Source: CAZNXE01 sp964576465
GTDB lineage: Bacteria > Planctomycetota > Planctomycetia > Pirellulales > JAEUIK01
Assembly: GCA_964576465.1 (NCBI GenBank)
Contig: CAZNXE010000054.1
Coordinates: 1-24,326 of the forward strand
DNA length: 24,326 nt
Direction: 5' to 3'
A program made the translations under genes and the position numbers. This document shows positions 18,209-24,326 of this stretch, in pieces; within the stretch, counting starts at the first letter, position 1, and each line of letters opens with the position of its first letter. Under the pieces are notes generated by a model, which was given only the letters and a program-made list of their open reading frames with translations, was not told where the DNA came from and did not search any database.

Positions 18209-18940
18209 CTACGGATCTGCGGACACGTTTGCAATCAACGCTTGCAGCTCGACAAGCATCGCTTCGGCGTCTTGAAAACCTTGTAGCTGTCGTTGCTGTT
18301 CTCCATCTGATGTAAGCAGACGGATATCGGGGAGCCCGACGACTCCGAAGTGCTTTGCCAAGTCGGGGTATTCGTCCGTGTCGATTTTCAGCAAGATGCA
18401 TTGTTCCAACAACTCTGCCACGTCGGCATCAGCAAACGTTTCTCGCTCGATCCGTTTGCACGGTTCGCACCACTCGGCTTGAAAATCCAACACCAACGGC
18501 TTCCCCTCTTGCCGGGCACGTGCCAGTGCCGCGGTGAAGAACGCTGGCTGTTCAATAGCATCCGTCGCAATCGAGGTGGAACTTGATTCCTTCGCCTCAT
18601 CAGAATCCACGAGCGTGGCTGAATACCCAGCTTGCTTGATGGTCGCGATGAAATCGTCCACCGTCGCTTTCGTGGAATCGTAGTCAATCACAAATTCGTC
18701 TCGGTCCACATGCATCACAACACCCTGAACTGCCGGAAGCCCATCCAGGGCCTCTTTGACCGTGTTCGGTCACAACATTCACGTCGCGCCGCTATTGCTC
18801 TTCTTGAAGCCCGATATGTGAAGCGTGACAGATTTGAGTTCATCGCGCGCAGCCCCTTGCTGCTGTCGTGCGGGCGACGAGTCGCACCCAACCATCGCGA
18901 TTAAGGCACCTGCAACAAAGAAGTGAGAATAGGGCCGCAT
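18209..18940 (-). CDS. Putative selenoprotein: MerP-like HMA domain (UxxU) fused to thioredoxin, lipoprotein
   Basis: From the ATG at 18940 (GGAG 6 nt upstream) to the TAG at 18209 there is one frame of 244 codons, interrupted only by TGA at codon 54 (18781-18779) and codon 57 (18772-18770). The N-terminus is a lipoprotein signal (GALIAMVGC, Cys19). VTLHISG then begins an HMA domain (about 36-106). Its metal site reads U-ML-U-PNTVKEAL, which aligns with MerP CAACPITVKKAL, and VMHVDRDEFVIDYDSTKATV and KQAGY complete the fold. A seven-residue longer loop precedes the site. A thioredoxin domain follows (about 130-238) with WCEPC (C158, C161) and cis-Pro204. Both TGAs sit exactly at the metal-ligand cysteines and no other lesion exists, so I infer two selenocysteines. 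Conventional calling would keep only a 5'-truncated thioredoxin starting near 18718. Alternative: a pseudogene, or internal initiation at 18715. It is divergent from merR. Confidence 0.8.
18736..18754 (-). promoter_or_regulatory. Candidate bacterial SECIS hairpin
   Basis: The mRNA forms a 7-bp stem GAGGCCC / GGGCUUC (one G:U) with a 5-nt loop UGGAU containing two guanines. The loop begins 22 nt after the second TGA and 31 nt after the first. Bacterial SECIS elements usually place a short stem with a guanine in the apical loop about 16-37 nt after the UGA, so one hairpin could serve both codons. A second small hairpin (TGACCG-AACA-CGGTCA, 18772-18757) includes the TGA itself. Confidence 0.6.
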
Positions 18941-18999
18941 GATGGTCTCCACGTTCTTTCCTTCGGGAATTCAATTGCCGAATCGCTTGCCATATGTCT

Positions 19000-19031
19000 A
19001 TTATCGAGGTTGCACCTTAGTATAAGGTCAA
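19000..19031 (-). promoter_or_regulatory. MerR-type promoter of the MerP-thioredoxin gene
   Basis: The -35 TTGACC (19031-19026) and -10 GATAAT (19005-19000) are 20 bp apart. MerR-family activators act on such over-long 19-20 bp spacers. A transcript would start near 18992 and reach the ATG at 18940. Confidence 0.65.
19014..19028. promoter_or_regulatory. MerR operator dyad ACCTTA-TAC-TAAGGT
   Basis: This perfect 15-bp palindrome lies inside the spacer of the minus-strand promoter. It also falls inside a plausible plus-strand promoter for merR (TTGCAC 19010-19015, 17 bp, TCGAAT 19033-19038). That is the classical arrangement for autorepression of merR and metal-dependent activation of the divergent gene. 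Confidence 0.75.
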
Positions 19032-19109
19032 GTCGAATTTTTTGGAACCTTGTTCGCAACTCACATCAATTACGTAACCCTTTTTTACGACAAGGCTTAC
19101 AACGAACCA

Positions 19110-19517
19110 ATGGGCGAGCAATATACGATTGGTCAATTGGCCAAGGCCGCGGATGTCCCCAGTTCGACGGTCCGTTACTACGAGCGCATCGGGTTGGTCG
19201 AACCTGAAAATCGAAGCTATGGAAACTATCGACTCTACAGCGATGAGTCGTTATTCAAGCTCAAGTTCATCCGAACCGCTCAGGCAACCGGCTTTACGCT
19301 GGACGACGTACGCGTCTTGCTCGATGGGAACAAGAACCAGAATCTGTCTTGCTGTGCAGTCCAACAACTCATCGAAGAGCGACTTGCCGATGTGGAGCAG
19401 CGTCTGGAAGATCTTCGCCATGTGCGTGGCGTTCTCAATTCCGCACTTCAACGCTGCATGGAAAGTAACGACGATTCAGGCTGCCAAGTGATCGAGTCGC
19501 TGCGACCGCAAGATTAA
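19110..19517 (+). CDS. merR: MerR-family regulator with mercury-type cysteine ligands
   Basis: The protein has 135 residues. The winged-helix region is YTIGQLAKAADVPSSTVRYYERIGLV, followed by GNYRLYSDESLFKLKFIRTAQATGFTLDDVRVLL and a long dimerisation helix. Cysteines at 81, 116 and 125 have the spacing 35 and 9, the same as C82, C117 and C126 that bind Hg(II) in Tn501 MerR; an extra C82 is adjacent. This points to mercury or another thiophilic metal rather than to CueR or ZntR type specificity. I chose the ATG at 19110 because the family begins right before YTIGQ; a TTG-initiated frame from 19050 would add 20 unlikely residues. It is the only plus-strand gene, divergent from the MerP-thioredoxin gene, with a shared operator between. 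The ribosome site is poor. Confidence 0.9.
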   Translation: MGEQYTIGQLAKAADVPSSTVRYYERIGLVEPENRSYGNYRLYSDESLFKLKFIRTAQATGFTLDDVRVLLDGNKNQNLSCCAVQQLIEERLADVEQRLEDLRHVRGVLNSALQRCMESNDDSGCQVIESLRPQD

Positions 19518-19568
19518 CATGGAGTGCCCGGTGGGAAAGAAGGAGATGCGTCTTGGCCCCTCTGGCAT

Positions 19569-19817
19569 TCACCTCTTCGCCTTCTTAAGAAGGCTCTTCA
19601 GGTTTTCTTCGAAGACGACGGTACGGCCTGCGATGGCGTCCTGATAACCTTCGACGATTGCGTTCCGCACTTGGGCAGATTCCTGTTGGAGCTTGTGGCG
19701 CCGAAGGATGTCCCGCACGAATTCGCTTGGCGTGGAGTAGAGCGTACCATCGCCGCTGTTTTGGTCGACGAACGCGCGAAGCTCGTCGGTAAGCGACAGG
19801 TTCAGGGAATTGGCCAT
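19569..19817 (-). CDS. ParD-like ribbon-helix-helix antitoxin, no toxin adjacent
   Basis: The protein has 82 residues: SLNLSLTDELRAFVDQN as the RHH strand and first helix, STPSEFVRDILRRHK as the second helix, and a C-terminal helical tail (VVFEENLKSLLKKAK) of the kind that wraps a ParE toxin. Antitoxins of this type bind DNA as dimers and repress their own operon. ParE normally follows parD directly, but here only 51 nt separate this stop from the convergent merR stop, so no toxin fits. It may be an orphan or act on a distant toxin. GGGAG lies 7 nt before the ATG. Two TGACA direct repeats lie about 55 nt upstream. Confidence 0.85.
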   Translation of the reverse strand: MANSLNLSLTDELRAFVDQNSGDGTLYSTPSEFVRDILRRHKLQQESAQVRNAIVEGYQDAIAGRTVVFEENLKSLLKKAKR

Positions 19818-19871
19818 CGGACGTCTCCCAGCTATCTTCTCTTTAGAAACACCACCGCATGGCCCGTTTTA

Positions 19872-19886
19872 TGTCAATATTTGTCA
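19872..19886 (-). promoter_or_regulatory. TGACA direct repeats upstream of the parD-like gene
   Basis: TGACA-AATAT-TGACA on the minus strand places two identical pentamers 10 bp apart, one helical turn. RHH regulators often bind such spaced short repeats, so this may be the autoregulatory operator. Chance cannot be excluded. Confidence 0.35.
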
Positions 19887-19934
19887 TAGCCCGAACCAAC
19901 CTCAGGGGCCCACTCTTGTCCAACACGGCAAACG

Positions 19935-20966
19935 TTACCCTTCGTGCGTTTCTCGCCAGCGATCGCGAACTTCTTCTGGCGAGGCGGTTCCGGTGGTGCC
20001 CAATTGGCGGACGGTGATCGAGGCGATGAGATTGCCGATGGCGGCAGCCTCGATGGGAGTGGCCCCTGAAAGGAGCGAGGACACGATGCCGCTGGTGGTA
20101 CTGTCCCCTGCCCCGACAATGTCGATCGGGCCAGAGACGGGATACGCCGGGACATGAATCGGCTCGCCCTTGGGTGACACAACCAGAATGCCATCGGCTC
20201 CCATTGTGCAATAAAGTTGTTGACCATTGGCCCGGCTTAGCTCCAGGGCCGCTTCACGCCCTAGTGTTGGATCATCGCTGGCCTTACGTCCCACAGCTTC
20301 CAGACACTCGTTCAGGTTGGGTTTTAACACACCACCTCGAAAGCGAGCGATATGAGCCCGAGAGTCGACGAAGATCAATCGCTCGCCTTGGCGCTCGGCG
20401 AACTGTGCAAGGCGTTCACGAACCGCCGGAGTAATGACACCCCAACCTTCCTCGGAAACCTGATCCAAGACGATCAGGCCATCGGTGGCGTCCCACACCT
20501 CTTCCAGGTGAGCCAGCACCTGTTGTTCGGCTGCGGCATCCAGCGGCGCTCGCGGTCTTAAGTCCAGCCGATGCAACTCTTGCCACACGCCGGCATCGTC
20601 TTGCTTCATCGGCTTCGTGTAAGTCGGTGTTTGTCGCGCCGCATCGCGAACGACCCCGTGGGTGTCGACTCCTAGTTGATCCAACTCCTTGAGTAAGTCG
20701 TGCGCTTCGCCGTCGTCGCCGATCACCGAAACGGGAACAAGCGAGCCGACGCCCAGCGCCGTGAGATTATTCATCACGGTGCCCAACGCACCTGGCTGAT
20801 TGCGAACCTGCGCGACCTGATACGATTCCAACCCTGTCTCGACGGAGATTTCATGGACCGCGGGGTCGATGTCGAGATAACGGTCCAAGAACAGATCGCC
20901 GACCAAGCCGATCTTCAACTTGGGAAACCCGTCCAGGATTTCAATCAAGCGATCGTAGCCAATCAC
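19935..20966 (-). CDS. PfkB-family sugar kinase, RfaE1/HldA-like
   Basis: The protein has 343 residues. LVGDLFLDRYLDI near the N-terminus, QPGALGTVMNNLTALGV (the RfaE counterpart of GGAANVANNI), KPNLNECLE and the anion-hole/catalytic motif IVGAGDSTTSG with D288 identify a PfkB carbohydrate kinase. The closest resemblance I see is the kinase part of heptose-7-phosphate kinase; no nucleotidyltransferase part is fused. The start is a GTG overlapping the stop of the upstream deoxyhypusine-synthase-like gene in GTGA (4-nt overlap), so translation is coupled. With the HAD phosphatase and the isomerase-like gene upstream it suggests a sugar-phosphate pathway. The true substrate is unknown. Confidence 0.88.
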   Translation of the reverse strand: MIGYDRLIEILDGFPKLKIGLVGDLFLDRYLDIDPAVHEISVETGLESYQVAQVRNQPGALGTVMNNLTALGVGSLVPVSVIGDDGEAHDLLKELDQLGVDTHGVVRDAARQTPTYTKPMKQDDAGVWQELHRLDLRPRAPLDAAAEQQVLAHLEEVWDATDGLIVLDQVSEEGWGVITPAVRERLAQFAERQGERLIFVDSRAHIARFRGGVLKPNLNECLEAVGRKASDDPTLGREAALELSRANGQQLYCTMGADGILVVSPKGEPIHVPAYPVSGPIDIVGAGDSTTSGIVSSLLSGATPIEAAAIGNLIASITVRQLGTTGTASPEEVRDRWRETHEG

Positions 20967-21940
20967 GACGCACTCTCCGCTTTCAAAGCCGCCAATCGTA
21001 AGTGAGGAACGGTCTGACGATGGTCGCCACAGACGTAAAACCCTTCACCACCATCGGCCACCGTGCGGACGAGAATCGTTTTCCAAGGGCGATAGTAGTA
21101 TTGCGGGTTCGACTTCGGCGCTTGCTGGCTGAAATCACCCTCGATGCGGATCAGATCGAACGCGGCAGTGGTGAAGTTGCAAATCTTGCGACCTTGCTGA
21201 TGAGCAACATTGCGGGCCATGGCCAACGCTTTCAGGTACACCTCCGGCCCCATCACCGCGGTGCCGAAACAGAGGAACACGCCACCTTCCAAACGCTCGA
21301 CCGTATCGCACACCGAAAGAAAGTCGCGATACGACGCCTCGCCAAACGCCGCCGGGTCGAAGTTCGGGTGCTCGTGCAAGATGTCGTAGCCCATTCCAAT
21401 GTGGACGGTAATCGGCACACCAAGCCGGTATCCGGCGGCCAGAACGCTCGTATCTTTATGCGGATAATCGCCTTCAAGAATCTCGCGCCCAATCGCTTCG
21501 CCCAACCCTAGCCCCTCGGCGGCTCCTCGGGCAACAATGTCGTTGATCTCGCCGGTCTCGTGCCACAATCCGAACTCACCCGAGCTGATATAACGGGCGA
21601 CACTTTCACACGTGGCACCAATGCGCGCCAGCTCGTAATCATGAATCGGTCCCGCGCCATTCATGCCAATGTGGCTGATGAGCCCCCGTTCCATCATATC
21701 AATCAACTGCCGCCCGACGCCGGAGCGGATCATATGCGCGCCCATGAGCATCAGCCGCGCGGCACCCTGCTGCCGGGCAGCAACCAGCCGGCTACCAAGG
21801 GTTGCGAGATTGTCCATCGCCGGGCGATCCAAGTCCGCCGGCTGGTGGTCCAGCGGCAACAGGCTGTCGTGCTGGATATCGTGCGTCCGCTCGGCCAGTG
21901 GCTTGATTTGCAATCGGCTGCGATCGAATTGTTGGTACAT
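20963..21940 (-). CDS. Deoxyhypusine-synthase-like protein
   Basis: The protein has 325 residues. GAHMIRSGVGRQLIDMMERG, ISHIGMNGAGPIHDYELA, GVPITVHIGMGYDILHEHP and GGEGFYVCGDHRQTVPHL resemble the NAD-binding deoxyhypusine synthase superfamily. That family in eukaryotes and archaea transfers an aminobutyl group from spermidine to eIF5A; bacteria have homologues of other or unknown function. I cannot identify the catalytic lysine of the eukaryotic enzyme, so the same reaction should not be assumed. I chose the ATG at 21940, with GGTGAG 7 nt upstream, over a longer frame from 22003 whose extra residues look non-coding. It ends in the start of the PfkB kinase and follows the HAD gene after 69 nt. 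Confidence 0.8.
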   Translation of the reverse strand: MYQQFDRSRLQIKPLAERTHDIQHDSLLPLDHQPADLDRPAMDNLATLGSRLVAARQQGAARLMLMGAHMIRSGVGRQLIDMMERGLISHIGMNGAGPIHDYELARIGATCESVARYISSGEFGLWHETGEINDIVARGAAEGLGLGEAIGREILEGDYPHKDTSVLAAGYRLGVPITVHIGMGYDILHEHPNFDPAAFGEASYRDFLSVCDTVERLEGGVFLCFGTAVMGPEVYLKALAMARNVAHQQGRKICNFTTAAFDLIRIEGDFSQQAPKSNPQYYYRPWKTILVRTVADGGEGFYVCGDHRQTVPHLRLAALKAESAS

Positions 21941-22009
21941 GAAACGTCTCACCTTGATACAGATGTCGCGATGGCCTGCGATTGCCCTGGTGATCGGCAC
22001 CACAAACGA

Positions 22010-22846
22010 TTACAGGCCGAGCACATCGTAGAGTCGATCGCGGTGGCGATAGTCGCCGATGATGATGTCGGCACCGGCACGGATCAGTCTTTGCCGTTTC
22101 CACTGGTTCACTCCGGCACGCGTCTCTTCTTCACTTGCCACACCGACGGCCACTCCGCCGGCGCGGCGCATTTCTTCGATTTCAACGAAGCCGTCGCCGA
22201 TGCCAAGCAGTTGATGCCCTTGGACACCGGCGTCGCGGATGATTTGTTCGATGATCATCTTCTTGGAAAAGCTCTTGAAATCGTCCAATGCACCATACAC
22301 ATGCTCACCAAAGAATTCATTGAGTCCGAGCACCTCGACTTCGTCACGGACATAATTGAGATCGGTGCCTGAAGCCAGATAGAGCGCCAGCCCACGATCG
22401 CGAAGATCGTTGAGCAGGGCGTGCGTTCCCGGTACGGTCAGCTCTTCTCGGGTACGTTTTCCACTTCGCAGACCTTCGATTCGCTGGCCGACCTTCTCCC
22501 ACAACAGGTCGTGATACTGGTGCTTGTACTCCAGTGGTTCCCTCGGGTTGCCTCCCCGCGTGCGGACCTCATCGGCCAACTGCATCATCTGGTAAATCGT
22601 TTGTTTGCCGTTAAGACGCATGACGAATTCTTCGACATGCTCCGCGAGTTGCGGCCGCGACTCTTCGGTACCGGTTTCCGCGAGAACATCGACCATCATC
22701 GGAATCATCACGGCTTGCCAGTTGCGGCGAATCAGCGAGAGCGTGCCGTCGAAATCGAACAGGGCAACGCGAAATTCGCCCCGACGAAAGTCGTCGCGCA
22801 GCACTTCAACGTGGGAATCATCGTGAACCGCTTCGGAGTTCGTCAT
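22010..22846 (-). CDS. HAD-superfamily phosphatase
   Basis: The protein has 278 residues with the full HAD motif set. Motif I is ALFDFDGTLS (D31 nucleophile, D33 acid/base), motif II LYLASGT, motif III a lysine in KSFSKKMII, and motif IV LLGIGDGFVEIEE. A helical cap of about 100 residues (from RRNWQAVMIPMMVD to RTREELTVPG) lies between motifs I and II, as in phosphoglycolate-phosphatase-like C1-cap members. It probably removes a phosphate from a small metabolite, perhaps a sugar phosphate made by its operon partners. GGAAA precedes the ATG closely. It lies 92 nt after the isomerase-like gene and 69 nt before the deoxyhypusine-synthase-like gene. Confidence 0.88.
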   Translation of the reverse strand: MTNSEAVHDDSHVEVLRDDFRRGEFRVALFDFDGTLSLIRRNWQAVMIPMMVDVLAETGTEESRPQLAEHVEEFVMRLNGKQTIYQMMQLADEVRTRGGNPREPLEYKHQYHDLLWEKVGQRIEGLRSGKRTREELTVPGTHALLNDLRDRGLALYLASGTDLNYVRDEVEVLGLNEFFGEHVYGALDDFKSFSKKMIIEQIIRDAGVQGHQLLGIGDGFVEIEEMRRAGGVAVGVASEEETRAGVNQWKRQRLIRAGADIIIGDYRHRDRLYDVLGL

Positions 22847-22938
22847 CAGTTTCCAACAGAAAGATTAGAGTGAAGTCGACAAAGGAGAGGAATCGCGTGC
22901 CATGGATCGATCGCGTCCGTGCATGTTGGGACGAAGGC

Positions 22939-23970
22939 CTAGCCGCCGAGCAGATGCTCCATGATGTAGAGATCCAGCCCCTCGTAGTCGCGCGTTTTTC
23001 GGAACGCCTCGATTCGCTTGTCGTCCACCGAGCGAACGGCCTTCAACAGTCGCTTGAACATCTTCAGGCTGTTTGCCAGGTGTTTTGTTTCATCGGCCTG
23101 CTTCGTGGTCCGCATTGCCTTCACATCGAGACCAATGACGCCGATATCGGCATAGCCACCTTTTTCGAGCACGCGGATTTGATTGAAGGCCCGGCGAAGG
23201 TCGACCGAACCAAAGGTCTTATCCTGATCGTACTTGAGCCCGTTTTGGTCGTTCAGATGAACGCCCCACAATTTGCCATGCCACAGGGCATAGGCCAGGT
23301 CATCGGCAGGATCGAGCCCCGCGAGAATACTGTGCGCGCTTTCAATCAGCACCCCAACACGGTCGGGATCGCACGTGCGATAGGCTAACCCTATGAAATG
23401 ACCAACGGTTGGCGCGTACGCTTGATCCATCGGCTCGTTGGGCTTCATTTCGCCGATGACCCGAATCTTCGGGTCGTAGTTCAGCAGGTCATCGATCGCA
23501 TCGACCAACTGCCCGACGGCTGCTTGGGCATCTTTGGCCTCGCGAATGTACGTCCCCTCGCGAGCGGGCCAAAGGACGATTAGATCGACGTCCATCATGT
23601 TGGCAATATCGACTGAGCGTCGGGCACGGTCGCGGGCATAACGGCGCGCCGAAGGGCTGTTGGCGGTGAAGGCTCCGTCGATCGTCTTGGGATCTTCCCA
23701 AAGTCGCGGCGCGATGAACTCCGGCTTGACGCCTTCGCCATCGAGTAACCGCTTCACGCGAGCGACGCCGCGACGCGTTTGAGCGACATCCCAATCAGCC
23801 GGCACCACATCGTCATCGTGCAACTGAATATAGTCGAACCCGAGCTTGCGATACTCGCCCACTTTGCGAGCAAACTTCACCTCGCGCCGCACCGGAGGAC
23901 CAAACGGATCGGCCCCAGTCGAGATATTCCAAGGTCCGAAGCTAAAGTGATAACGACCGCTCTTCGACAT
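22939..23970 (-). CDS. Xylose-isomerase-like TIM barrel protein
   Basis: The protein has 343 residues. YHFSFGPWNISTGADPFG at the start, IGEMKPNEPMDQAY (metal-binding Glu), GVLIESAHSILAGLDP, LWGVHLNDQNGLKYDQDKTFGSVD and GVIGLDVKAMRTT match the metal-dependent xylose isomerase group. It could be a genuine ketol isomerase or a relative with another sugar substrate. AAGGA sits 7 nt before the ATG at 23970. It is the first gene of the four-gene block reading to 19935, and the 356-bp region on its 5' side should hold the operon promoter. Confidence 0.88.
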   Translation of the reverse strand: MSKSGRYHFSFGPWNISTGADPFGPPVRREVKFARKVGEYRKLGFDYIQLHDDDVVPADWDVAQTRRGVARVKRLLDGEGVKPEFIAPRLWEDPKTIDGAFTANSPSARRYARDRARRSVDIANMMDVDLIVLWPAREGTYIREAKDAQAAVGQLVDAIDDLLNYDPKIRVIGEMKPNEPMDQAYAPTVGHFIGLAYRTCDPDRVGVLIESAHSILAGLDPADDLAYALWHGKLWGVHLNDQNGLKYDQDKTFGSVDLRRAFNQIRVLEKGGYADIGVIGLDVKAMRTTKQADETKHLANSLKMFKRLLKAVRSVDDKRIEAFRKTRDYEGLDLYIMEHLLGG

Positions 23971-24326
23971 AACAGATTCCTTGTAAAAACAGCTAGACTG
24001 GCAAGTTTAGTCGATCTCGCCTTGTCAACAAGTGTGAGATCACGAGGACCGATTCCCGCTGAATCGGTTACCCCAAGAGCAACAGCGTGCCGCAAAAGAC
24101 CGATGCTGATCCGTTTCAGACAGTCATTCAATGGGTGCCTGAAGAGGCAAACCGAATCGACATTCGTGTCAAAGCGGCGTTGGCATGGGGAATAGCCGCG
24201 AATTCTCTGAGTCGGCCAGTTCCTTTAGGCGTGCGGCAGATAAGAACGTACCAATCACAACCCGACGCGTCAGCGAGGGAACGCAGTGTATTACCGGTTG
24301 GTCCCTCGCTGACGCGTCGGGTTGGT
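23971..24326. other. Intergenic region at the right edge
   Basis: No gene is visible. It should contain the promoter of the isomerase-like operon, but I found no convincing -35/-10 pair. Its last 102 bp are copy 2 of the palindromic repeat. Confidence 0.5.
24225..24326 (+). repeat. 102-bp palindromic intergenic repeat, copy 2 (reaches window edge)
   Basis: It is identical to 9542-9643 at 97 of 102 positions and in the same orientation. Here the arms 24259-24280 and 24302-24323 are perfectly complementary over 22 bp around a 21-nt loop. Three of the five differences between the copies fall in the arms, and copy 2 has the better pairing. It may extend beyond the window. Confidence 0.9.

Noticed and set aside
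18209..18718. Stand-alone thioredoxin starting at GTG 18718 or ATG 18715
   Set aside because: An AGGG precedes the ATG, so internal initiation is possible. But HMA-domain homology continues upstream through both TGAs to a signal peptide, ribosome site and regulated promoter, so this start would cut a domain in half.
19569..19571. TGA at the end of the parD-like gene as another Sec codon
   Set aside because: The protein has normal family length and the sequence after the TGA shows no homology; it is an ordinary stop.
1..24326. tRNA, rRNA, CRISPR, transposase or prophage genes
   Set aside because: I found no sequence supporting any of these. The two 102-bp repeats are the only mobile-element-like feature.

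Overview
The window looks like a draft-assembly piece of a planctomycete chromosome, probably from the Pirellulales. Several features point that way. Two large secreted proteins have the planctomycete-type cytochrome c, DUF1549 and DUF1553 or WD40 architecture. The gene density is loose. A 102-bp intergenic palindromic repeat contains the GACGCG / GCGAGGGA words I associate with planctomycete intergenic repeats. All genes but one lie on the minus strand. A run of 17 N at 3087-3103 marks an assembly gap inside a gene.

Layout, left to right. (1) 1-8437 is a minus-strand block read from right to left: a DUF1549/DUF1553 cytochrome protein, a WD40 cytochrome protein of about 1,200 residues broken by the N gap, hemB, and hemL (cut by the window edge). 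HemB and HemL are tetrapyrrole-synthesis enzymes, and hemB starts only 6 nt after the WD40 gene. (2) 8677-9024 encodes a PII-like signalling protein. It is followed by a gene-poor stretch with two abutting palindromes and the first copy of the 102-bp repeat. (3) 9674-16368 holds sugar and envelope genes: an extended-SDR nucleotide-sugar epimerase with a TTG start, a 107-residue hypothetical gene with its own terminator, a polytopic membrane-TPR protein resembling TMTC/GT-C glycosyltransferases, and a YfhO-like polytopic protein. (4) 16546-17490 encodes an exported isochorismatase-fold hydrolase.

(5) 17671-19517 is the most notable region, a small metal-response module. A MerR regulator on the plus strand carries the three cysteines, with exact spacing, of mercury-sensing MerR. 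It is divergent from a lipoprotein gene at 18209-18940. That gene reads as one 244-codon frame only if two in-frame TGA codons are translated. The two TGAs fall exactly at the two cysteine positions of a MerP-like heavy-metal domain, giving UxxU instead of CxxC, and a hairpin with bacterial SECIS geometry follows. The HMA domain is fused to a thioredoxin domain. Downstream is a small secreted protein made of two 28-residue cysteine-rich repeats, then a strong terminator. A 15-bp MerR-type operator palindrome lies in the divergent promoter. I propose a selenocysteine-based mercury or soft-metal capture system. No mercuric reductase or MerT transporter is present in the window.

(6) 19569-24326 contains an orphan ParD-like antitoxin gene, then a likely four-gene operon: a TIM-barrel xylose-isomerase-like protein, a HAD phosphatase, a deoxyhypusine-synthase-like protein and a PfkB kinase. 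The right edge carries the second copy of the 102-bp repeat. I see no tRNA, rRNA, CRISPR array, transposase or phage gene.
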